From positions 62,001 through 126,000 of the forward strand of contig JACKEJ010000012.1 in assembly GCA_020633055.1 (NCBI GenBank): a stretch of 64,000 bases of DNA, written 5' to 3'. Both the position numbers and the translations under genes were made by a program. This stretch comes from Sandaracinaceae bacterium (GTDB lineage Bacteria; Myxococcota_A; Polyangia; Polyangiales; Houyiibacteriaceae). The notes below the pieces were generated by a model that saw only the letters and a program-made list of their open reading frames with translations, had not been told where the DNA came from and ran no database searches. Positions 28,541 to 35,302 of this stretch are shown here, piece by piece; position 1 is the first letter of the stretch, and every line of letters begins with the position of its first letter.

Positions 28541-29596
28541 CTACTCGAAGAGTCCGAAGTACGCGTCGATCACGCGCTCGCCGAAAAAGAAGAACTCGAG
28601 GGCGCCCAGGGCCAGGAAGGGACCGAAGGGGATCATCGGCCGGTCGCGGTCGTCCGAATCGCGCCCATCGGTGTCCGCGGGGTCCTCGGCCAGCGCCTCC
28701 CCCGCAGCCTCCCCAGCGGCCGCACCCCCGTTTTCCGCGCCCGTCAAGCGGAGCCGCAGCAGCGCCTCCTCGCCGCGCTGCAGCTCTGGGTGTCGGCCGA
28801 AGAGGTCCTTCAGATACATCAACAGGCTCTCACGGTCCCAGGTGTCGAGGGGGTCGTCGGCGGGAGGAGGGAGCAGCGAGTGGCCGGCGACGAACGCCAC
28901 CGCCGCGGCCACGAGCCCCTGCATCGACCCGGCCACGACCGCAAACAACACGCCCTTCCAGCCCAGGAACGCGCCGATCATCAGGAGGAGCTTCGGGTCA
29001 CCCTCGCCCATCCCTCGGCGGCCCGTGAAGCGCTCGTAGGCCCAGACGAAGACCAACTGCACGAACAGGAAGCCCATCGCCGCACCGAGCGCCGCGTCCT
29101 CCGCGCTCACCAGCCCGATGCCGTTGCCAGCCACCATCAGACCGAGGGCCGCCCCGGGGAGGCTCACCTCGTCCGGGATGACCAGCCACTCCAGGTCGAT
29201 GAACGTCGCGACGAGCAGTCCACCCGCGAACATGAAGTAGGCCAGGGCCGACAGCGACGCGGGGAGCAGCTCCGCGCCCGGGCCCGCGTGTACGACGAAG
29301 CGCTCGGCGACCCCGACGCACAACACGGCGCCGAGCACCTCGACGACGACGTAGCGCGGCGTCATGGGGGCTCCGCAGCACGCGGCGCGGCCCCGCAGCA
29401 AGAGGTAGCCGAGGATCGGCACGTTCCGCCACGCTTGCACTGGCGCGCCGCAGGCCGGGCAATGGCTCGGTGGGCTCACCACGGACATGTGCCGTGGCCA
29501 GCGATAGATGCAGACGTTGAAGAAGCTGCCCCAAGTCGCCCCGAACACGAACGCGATCGCGCGGACGAGCGCTTCAGGAAGTTCACTGGCGTACAT
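28541..29596 (-). CDS. pilD: Prepilin peptidase (type IV leader peptidase, A24 family)
   Basis: A 351-residue inner-membrane aspartic protease that cleaves and N-methylates type IV pilin and type II secretion pseudopilin precursors. The N-terminal methylase domain has WGSFFNVCIYRWP and a Cys set (C46, C49, C73, C74); the second pair is adjacent rather than C-x-x-C. Catalytic aspartates are D134 (ATFIDLEWLVIPD) and D200 in the GxGD motif (GMGEGDPK). An acidic hydrophilic insert at about 235-315 separates the last helices. ATG 29596 was preferred over 29647 because it puts the first helix at the usual distance. No pilin genes are adjacent. Confidence 0.93.
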   Translation of the reverse strand: MYASELPEALVRAIAFVFGATWGSFFNVCIYRWPRHMSVVSPPSHCPACGAPVQAWRNVPILGYLLLRGRAACCGAPMTPRYVVVEVLGAVLCVGVAERFVVHAGPGAELLPASLSALAYFMFAGGLLVATFIDLEWLVIPDEVSLPGAALGLMVAGNGIGLVSAEDAALGAAMGFLFVQLVFVWAYERFTGRRGMGEGDPKLLLMIGAFLGWKGVLFAVVAGSMQGLVAAAVAFVAGHSLLPPPADDPLDTWDRESLLMYLKDLFGRHPELQRGEEALLRLRLTGAENGGAAAGEAAGEALAEDPADTDGRDSDDRDRPMIPFGPFLALGALEFFFFGERVIDAYFGLFE

Positions 29597-29729
29597 CGTC
29601 CCGGACCATATCAGCGGCCGCGTCGCCTGACGAACGGACGCGGCCACGCCAGCTGCTTGTGCGGCGACTGGTGGCAGGACGTGTGGTCGGCGGTGGTGCC
29701 GCCGCGGTCCGCAGGTACACTACGCCGCT

Positions 29730-30473
29730 GTGACCGAACCAGAAGACGACACGCGTGGATCCTCCGCCGGCGCGCACGCCGAACCTCCCACCGGCGGTCT
29801 CCGAGAGACCGCCCCGTCCAACTTGGTCGCCGGGGGTCGAGGAGACGGACACGTGGGCATGTACGCGGCGGCGGCCGGCGTGCTCTCCGCGCTCCCCGTC
29901 CCGTTCCTGGACTCGCTGCTGGCGAGCCTCGCCCGGGGCGCGGCCATGCGTCGCGTCGCTCAGCGGCACGGCGTGCGGCTGACGCCAGCGGCGCGTGAGG
30001 TGCTCGCGCGCGGTGAGGACTCGTTGCGCACGGAGAAAGGGCTGCGTGTCGTCCGGAGCCTGGTGGGCCGGTTCGTCGCCCCCCTGCGCATCTGGAACCG
30101 CGCGGAGGAGGCCTTGGGGGCCTTCTCGGCCGCGGCGTTGCTGGACCACTATCTCACGACGACCGACCGACGCGAAGGCGCTCCGCTGGACGAGGACGAG
30201 GCGCGGACCATCCAGCGGGCCATGAAGGGCGCGGCAGGCAAGGGCGCCGCGGACGCGCTGCGTGGGGTCCCGATGTCCACGTTCATCGCGCTCAAGGCCG
30301 GGGTGGACGCGGCCACGGCCAACGACCCAGAGGGACGGCCTGCCGTCGAGCGTATGGTGGACGCGCTGCTCGACGCGTTGGCGGACGCCCCGGACGGCGT
30401 GTCCGATGCCATCCGTCAACGCTTCGACGAGGCGCTCGCCAGCGATCAGGCCAAGCCGAGGAGCGCGCGATGA
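29730..30473 (+). CDS. Hypothetical protein upstream of proB
   Basis: A 247-residue protein with a GTG start. A hydrophilic N-terminus is followed by an Ala/Leu-rich amphipathic region (about 43-75, MYAAAAGVLSALPVPFLDSL), a helix-rich middle and a charged C-terminus. The PVPFLD segment recalls membrane-associated domains of the DUF697 type, but I cannot assign a family. Its stop overlaps the proB start (ATGA), so it is co-translated with the proline genes, although nothing in its sequence suggests a metabolic role. Confidence 0.7.
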   Translation: MTEPEDDTRGSSAGAHAEPPTGGLRETAPSNLVAGGRGDGHVGMYAAAAGVLSALPVPFLDSLLASLARGAAMRRVAQRHGVRLTPAAREVLARGEDSLRTEKGLRVVRSLVGRFVAPLRIWNRAEEALGAFSAAALLDHYLTTTDRREGAPLDEDEARTIQRAMKGAAGKGAADALRGVPMSTFIALKAGVDAATANDPEGRPAVERMVDALLDALADAPDGVSDAIRQRFDEALASDQAKPRSAR

Positions 30474-31615
30474 GCCAGCCGAAGCTCCCTCCAGCGGACC
30501 TCTCGGCCGCGCGCGGATCCCTGCACGAGACCCGTCGCCTGGTGGTCAAGATCGGCAGCCGCTCGCTGATGGCCGACGGAACCAAGCGCTACGAGTCGCT
30601 GGCGCGGCAGCTCTCGGCGCAGCGCGCGCTGGGACGCGAACCCGTGCTCGTCTCGAGTGGCGCTGTGGCGGTTGGCCGCTTGCGACTCGGCATGACCGAA
30701 CGCCCGAAGGCCATCGACAAGCTGCAGGCGGCCGCCGCCACCGGCCAGAGCAGGCTCATGCGCGCCTACGAGGACGCCTTCGAACAACACGGCGTGGATG
30801 TGGCCCAGGTGCTCTTCACACACGCCGATCTCGCCGACCGGGACCGCTACCTGAACGCGCGCAGCGCCATCGACGCGCTGCTCGAGCTGAACGTCATCCC
30901 CATCATCAACGAGAACGACACGGTCAGCGTGGATGAGCTGCGCTTCTCCGACAACGACCAGCTCGCGGCCATGGTGGCGAACCTGGCTGGTGCCGATCTA
31001 CTCATCCTCATGACCGACGTGGAGGGCGTGCTCGACTACGCCGGCAAGCGCGTGAGCGTCGCCAGCGACACAACGGACGTCGCCGAGCTCGTGCGTCCGC
31101 CCACGGACGACGTGGGACTGGGGGGTATGGCGAGCAAGCTCGAGGCGGCCCGGCGCGCCACTCGCTACGGCGTCCCTGTGGTCATCGGCGACGCGCGTGA
31201 CCCCGACCTCCTCGAGAAGGTCCTGCGCGGTGAGGACGTCGGCACCTTGATCCTCCCCAAAGGAGCCCCGCTCGCGAGCCGCAAGCACTGGATCGCGTAC
31301 ACCTTGAAGCCCCGCGGGGCCCTGGTGGTGGACCGGGGCGCGGCCAAGGCGCTCTCTGCGGGCAAGGTCAGCCTCTTGCCGCGCGGCGTCGTGGGCGTGC
31401 GCGGCGACTTCGAGGCGGGCGACGCAGTGTCCATCCAGGACGTCGACGGCGTGGAGATCGCGCGCGGGCTCGCGCGTTACGGGACCAGCCACGCGGCGCG
31501 TCTCGCGGGCGCCAAGAGCAGCGAGATCAGCGACCGGATCGGCCGGCACGACGGTGACGTGCTCGTCCACAAGGACGACATGGTCAACATGGTGGGCGAC
31601 ACGCCCCATACGTAG
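30470..31615 (+). CDS. proB: Glutamate 5-kinase with PUA domain
   Basis: A 381-residue enzyme that phosphorylates L-glutamate to glutamyl 5-phosphate, the first and feedback-inhibited step of proline synthesis. The amino-acid kinase fold shows LVVKIGSRSL, LVSSGAVAVG, INENDTVS and DNDQLAAMV. The C-terminal PUA domain (about 285-370) includes RGALVVDRGAAKAL and RYGTSHAARLAG. The length equals that of the PUA-containing form. It is coupled by ATGA to the hypothetical gene before it; proA follows after about 100 bases that contain a strong hairpin. Confidence 0.96.
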   Translation: MSQPKLPPADLSAARGSLHETRRLVVKIGSRSLMADGTKRYESLARQLSAQRALGREPVLVSSGAVAVGRLRLGMTERPKAIDKLQAAAATGQSRLMRAYEDAFEQHGVDVAQVLFTHADLADRDRYLNARSAIDALLELNVIPIINENDTVSVDELRFSDNDQLAAMVANLAGADLLILMTDVEGVLDYAGKRVSVASDTTDVAELVRPPTDDVGLGGMASKLEAARRATRYGVPVVIGDARDPDLLEKVLRGEDVGTLILPKGAPLASRKHWIAYTLKPRGALVVDRGAAKALSAGKVSLLPRGVVGVRGDFEAGDAVSIQDVDGVEIARGLARYGTSHAARLAGAKSSEISDRIGRHDGDVLVHKDDMVNMVGDTPHT

Positions 31616-31618
31616 GGA

Positions 31619-31666
31619 CCGCGTGACGCGTTCCGGCCTTGTCTCGCCCGGGAACGCGTCACGCGG
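31619..31666 (+). terminator. Inverted repeat between proB and proA (terminator or attenuator candidate)
   Basis: CCGCGTGACGCGTTCC (31619-31634) pairs perfectly with 31651-31666, a 16-bp stem with a 16-base loop, beginning 4 bases after the proB stop. No T-tract follows. It could reduce read-through into proA or protect the proB mRNA end. Confidence 0.5.
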
Positions 31667-31718
31667 CTTGACGTCGCCTTTCGGGAGCCGAGGTTCCCTG
31701 CTACCCCTCGGCGGTTCC

Positions 31719-32987
31719 ATGGCAGAAGACCTCACAGCGCTCGTCACGAGCCTCGCTACGCAGGCCAAGCGAGCGTCGCGAGAGCTTGCCGTGGCCGAGA
31801 CCACACGCAAGAACATGGTGCTCTTGCGGGCTGCGGCTGCGTTGCGTGGTCCGGAGGGGGACGCTGCTGTCGCCGCGAACCGCGTGGACGTGGAGGAGGC
31901 GGTGCGGCAAGGCCTCTCGCCGGCGCTGGTCGACCGACTCACCTTGACCCGGGCGCGCCTCGACGACGTGGCCGAGGGGATCGAAGCGATCGCGGCGCTG
32001 CCCGATCCGGTGGGTGACGTGCTCGAGCCGCGGCGGCTGCCGAACGGCCTCGAGACGAGCCGCATGCGCGTGCCCCTCGGGTTGATCGGCATCATCTACG
32101 AGGCACGCCCGAACGTCACGGCGGACGCCGCGGCGCTGTGTATCAAGAGCGGCAACGCCGTGCTGCTGCGCGGTGGCTCCGAGGCTTTCCGCACCAACAC
32201 GGCGATCGCCGCCGTCTTCGGGGCGGCCCTCGAGGCGGAGGGCCTGCCACGAAGCTGCGCCACCCTCCTGCCCACCACGGACCGGGAGGCGACTTCGATC
32301 ATGATCGGCCTCGACGGTGTGCTCGACCTCGTGATCCCCCGCGGCGGCGAGAGCCTCATGCGCTTCGTGGCCGAGCACGCGCGCGTGCCGGTGATCCACC
32401 ACGCGAAGGGCATGTGCCACGTGTTCGTCGAGCGTGAGGCGGACCTCGACGTGGCGCTGCGGGTCGCACTCAACGCCAAGACGCAGCGTCCCGGGGTGTG
32501 CAACGCGATGGAGACGCTGTTGGTCGACCAAGCGGTCGCCGACGTGTTCCTGCCGCTCCTCGGGGCCGCCATGCGTGACCGTGGCGTCCACATGCACGCG
32601 GACGCGCGTGCCCTCGCGCTCCTGGGAAATGGAGCCACGGAGGCTCCCGAGGGCGCGTGGGACAGCGAGTACCTGGCGCTCGAACTCAACGTGGCCGTGG
32701 TGGACGATCTCGACGCGGCCATCGCGCACGTCGCTCGCCACGGGAGCCATCATACGGAGAGCATCATCACCCGCAGTGTGGCCAAGGGGCGACGCTGGGT
32801 GCGCGAGGTGGACGCCAGCCTCGTGCTGGTGAACGCGTCCACGCGCTTCAACGACGGTTTTCAGCTGGGGTTGGGGGCCGAGATGGGCATCTCCACTTCC
32901 AAGCTGCATGCATACGGCCCCATGGGCCTCAATGAGCTGTGCACCACCAAGTGGGTGGGCTACGGTAGTGGTCAGGTTCGACAGTGA
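31719..32987 (+). CDS. proA: Gamma-glutamyl phosphate reductase
   Basis: A 422-residue NADPH-dependent enzyme that reduces glutamyl 5-phosphate to glutamate semialdehyde, the second step of proline synthesis. It is of the aldehyde dehydrogenase fold, with cofactor segment GLIGIIYEARPN, RGGSEAF, the active-site Cys in RPGVCNAMETLL and the C-terminal GLGAEMGISTSKLHAYGPMG. ATG 31719 starts the conserved N-terminus MAEDLTALV; the frame is open further upstream only by chance. Its TGA overlaps the GTG start of rsfS. Confidence 0.96.
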   Translation: MAEDLTALVTSLATQAKRASRELAVAETTRKNMVLLRAAAALRGPEGDAAVAANRVDVEEAVRQGLSPALVDRLTLTRARLDDVAEGIEAIAALPDPVGDVLEPRRLPNGLETSRMRVPLGLIGIIYEARPNVTADAAALCIKSGNAVLLRGGSEAFRTNTAIAAVFGAALEAEGLPRSCATLLPTTDREATSIMIGLDGVLDLVIPRGGESLMRFVAEHARVPVIHHAKGMCHVFVEREADLDVALRVALNAKTQRPGVCNAMETLLVDQAVADVFLPLLGAAMRDRGVHMHADARALALLGNGATEAPEGAWDSEYLALELNVAVVDDLDAAIAHVARHGSHHTESIITRSVAKGRRWVREVDASLVLVNASTRFNDGFQLGLGAEMGISTSKLHAYGPMGLNELCTTKWVGYGSGQVRQ

Positions 32988-33490
32988 CATCTCGAGACGA
33001 AAATCGGCCCACGGGCGGTCCCCGTGGCGCCCTCGCCAGCACCCCTCGCCCCGCGGCCGACACCGACCGCGAGGGTGAGTCCTCGCGCGCCATGGCGCTG
33101 CACATCGCCGCCGCGGGCTTGGACAAGAAGGCCCTGAACGTCGAGATCATCGACGTGCGCGGCAAGGTCGACTACGCGGACTACGTGGTCCTGATGAGCG
33201 GTCGCAGCGATCGTCAGGTCGCGGCCATCGCGCAGGGCGTGCAGCGTGACCTACGGACGGATCACGGCGTGCGCTGCCTCGGCGCGGAGGGTCTCCAGCA
33301 GGGGCACTGGGCGCTGCTCGACTTCGGCGACGTGGTCGTGCACGTCTTCCACCACGACATGCGTGGCTACTACGATCTGGAGGCGCTCTGGATCGACGCG
33401 GCGCGCGTCTCGGTGCCCGGCGCGGAGCGCACGCGCTCCCTCGGCCCGCTGGACGACTTCGACCCGCTCGACGACGGTGACGACGAGTGA
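32984..33490 (+). CDS. rsfS: Ribosomal silencing factor RsfS
   Basis: A 168-residue protein that binds ribosomal protein L14 and blocks subunit joining in starved cells. The core (about 36-140) has the family pattern: ALHIAAAGLDKKALNVEIID, DYVVLMSGRSDRQV, GHWALLDFGDVVVHVF and YYDLEALW. The first 35 residues are a charged extension, longer than usual, and the C-terminus is very acidic. GTG 32984 overlaps the proA stop. In many proteobacteria the order is proA-nadD-rsfS-rlmH; nadD is missing between proA and rsfS here. Confidence 0.93.
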   Translation: MTSRDENRPTGGPRGALASTPRPAADTDREGESSRAMALHIAAAGLDKKALNVEIIDVRGKVDYADYVVLMSGRSDRQVAAIAQGVQRDLRTDHGVRCLGAEGLQQGHWALLDFGDVVVHVFHHDMRGYYDLEALWIDAARVSVPGAERTRSLGPLDDFDPLDDGDDE

Positions 33491-33523
33491 GCGCGCGGCG
33501 CCCTCGCGCGTGAGGGCCTGCGC

Positions 33524-33964
33524 GTGAAGGTGCGCATCGTCGCGGTCGGCAAGATCAAGGAGAAGGCCACCCGCGAGCTGCTGCGGGACTACTACGCCCG
33601 CATCGATCGCTACGCGCGCTTGGAGGAGGTGGAGCTCAAGGACGGCACCGAGGACGAGGTGCGCGAGCGCTTCGAGCGGGCCATCCCGGACCGGGCGCGC
33701 GTCGTGGCGCTCGAGGTGCTGGGCAAGGGCTGGTCCAGCGAGCAGCTCGCGCAGCACCTGGGCCGCTGTGAGGGGGAGGGCGTGCAGAGCGCCGTGTTCT
33801 TGATCGGCGGTGCGTACGGGCTGCCGCCGGCCATCTCCCAGCGCGCGGATCTGCAGCTCTCGCTGTCCCCCATGACGCTGCCGCACCGACTGGCCCGCTT
33901 GCTGCTCGCCGAGCAGATCTACCGGGGCTTCACCATCCTCCGGAACGAGCCCTACAGCCACTGA
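33524..33964 (+). CDS. rlmH: 23S rRNA (pseudouridine1915-N3)-methyltransferase RlmH
   Basis: A 146-residue SPOUT-class methyltransferase that modifies helix 69 of 23S rRNA. The N-terminus MKVRIVAVGKIKEK, the S-adenosylmethionine knot FLIGGAYGLPP and the end LLAEQIYRGFTILRNEPYSH match the family closely. Start GTG 33524 lies 33 bases after rsfS. It is the last gene of the proB-proA-rsfS-rlmH run and ends in front of a bidirectional terminator. Confidence 0.95.
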   Translation: MKVRIVAVGKIKEKATRELLRDYYARIDRYARLEEVELKDGTEDEVRERFERAIPDRARVVALEVLGKGWSSEQLAQHLGRCEGEGVQSAVFLIGGAYGLPPAISQRADLQLSLSPMTLPHRLARLLLAEQIYRGFTILRNEPYSH

Positions 33965-33998
33965 ACGCCGCGCGCGCCGAGGGGTCGACGGAAACGCA

Positions 33999-34022
33999 AA
34001 AGGCCACCCGGAGGTGGCCTTT
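33999..34022. terminator. Bidirectional intrinsic terminator between rlmH and rpsI
   Basis: AAAGGCCACC and GGTGGCCTTT form a 10-bp stem with a CGGA tetraloop (33999-34008 with 34013-34022). The A-run on one side and T-run on the other allow termination in both directions, suiting the convergent rlmH and rpsI genes. Confidence 0.8.
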
Positions 34023-34040
34023 CGACATGCACGAAGCGAA

Positions 34041-34448
34041 TCAGCGCTTCGAGTACTGGAACTTCTTGCGCGCGCCCGGCTGACCGGGCTTCTTGCGCTC
34101 CTTCTCACGTGCGTCGCGGGTGAGGAAGCCGGCGCGCTTGAGCGGCGGGCGGAGCGCCTCCTCGCTGCCGATGAGGGCGCGCGAGATGCCGTGACGAACG
34201 GCCTGGGCCTGCGCGGCGATGCCGCCGCCATGCACGTTGACGCGCACGTCGTACTGGCCAGGGCGCTCGATGACGCCGAAGGGCTGCTCGATGATCATGC
34301 GCAGGATGTCGCGCGGAAAGTAGTCCTCGAAGGTGCGGCCGTTGACCGTGACGGTCCCGGTGCCGGGCGAGAGGAACACACGAGCGACAGCGTTCTTGCG
34401 CTTGCCGGTGCCGTAGAAGCGGCCGTGGATGATCTTGGCGTTGGACAT
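34041..34448 (-). CDS. rpsI: 30S ribosomal protein S9
   Basis: A 135-residue small-subunit protein contacting the P-site tRNA. The conserved pieces are GTGKRKNAVARVFLSPG, VNGRTFEDYF, VNVHGGGIAAQAQAVRHGISRAL, LTRDAREKERKKPGQPGARK and the terminal FQYSKR, whose last Arg reaches the decoding site. The gene is intact. It lies 27 bases downstream of rplM, forming the usual L13-S9 operon, and ends at the bidirectional terminator. Confidence 0.97.
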   Translation of the reverse strand: MSNAKIIHGRFYGTGKRKNAVARVFLSPGTGTVTVNGRTFEDYFPRDILRMIIEQPFGVIERPGQYDVRVNVHGGGIAAQAQAVRHGISRALIGSEEALRPPLKRAGFLTRDAREKERKKPGQPGARKKFQYSKR

Positions 34449-34475
34449 CTGCGTATCTCGGTCTCGGGTCGCGGA

Positions 34476-34905
34476 TCAAGTTGAAGGGCTGCTGCTGCGC
34501 CGTAATGCGCGGTGCGCTGCGCCAGCGGTACACCTTCAGCTTGCGCAGCTGACGGCGACCCAGGCTGGTCTTCGGGAGCATGCCCTTGACCACGCGCTCG
34601 ACGAAGCGGTCCGGCGCGGTGGCCACCTCTTCACCGAAGGTCCGCGAGGTGAGGCCGCCCAGGGGTGCCCGGAGTGACGGTAGTGAACCGTCTGCTGGCC
34701 ACCTGGTGCGTGGAGGCGCACCTTCTCCCGCGTTCACGATGACGACGAAGTCACCCACGTCTGCGTGCGGCGTGTAGTCCGGGCGGTGCTTGCCGCGGAG
34801 GACGGTGGCCACGCGCGAGGCGAGACGCCCGAGGGGCTGGTCGGTAGCGTCGATGACGTACCAGGTGCGATCGATTTGCGATTCTTTGGCGCTGAGCGTG
34901 CGCAT
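34476..34905 (-). CDS. rplM: 50S ribosomal protein L13, with apparent frameshifts
   Basis: The start MRTLSAKESQIDRTWYVIDA and the downstream GGLTSRTFGEE, FVERVVKGMLPKTSLGRRQL and KLKVY are clear L13. Between about 34667 and 34726 the correct residues (KVRLHAPGG ... HYRHSGHP) appear only in the neighbouring frame. This implies one extra base near 34727-34729 (GGG on the minus strand) and a compensating change near 34658-34666. After KVY the expected AGAAH is again shifted by one base near 34525-34531, and that frame stops at 34476-34478. Without the last shift the frame runs on into rpsI. L13 is essential, so sequence error is more likely than a pseudogene. The expected length of about 143 residues fits the family. 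Confidence 0.85.
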
Positions 34906-34947
34906 GACAAAACCTCTTCCCGGCGGGTCTTCCGCTCTGGGGCGCGT

Positions 34948-34975
34948 TTAGTAGCCCCTGGGGGCACCGTGTCAA
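34948..34975 (-). promoter_or_regulatory. Sigma70-type promoter of the rplM-rpsI operon
   Basis: On the minus strand a perfect TTGACA (34970-34975) is followed after 16 bases by TACTAA (34948-34953). Transcription would start about 35 bases before the rplM ATG. The site AAGAGG stands 7-8 bases before that ATG. This is the best promoter match I found in the window. Confidence 0.6.
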
Positions 34976-35302
34976 GGCGTGCGAAACCTGGCCCCGTCGG
35001 GACGGGGGCTCCACACCGCGATGGAAGGGCTCCAATCGCGAGCGGCGTCTAGCGCAGCTCCCGGACACTCGCCAGCACAATCGCCCCACGCGTCTCCCCG
35101 CGGGCTGCCGCGCAGAGTGCCGGGACGGACTGCTGCCAGGGTCGCCCCATGAGCCGCCAGCGAGTCGAGCTCCAAGGGGGAGACGCCCGGGACGGCCATC
35201 GAGGGTGCCTGACCTTACGCCGAGCCGCACTGGCTGCTGCGCTGGAGTCTACTAAGGCGCTTCTTCACGCACATCCAGGTCGACGAGCGCTGGAGCGGCG
35301 TC

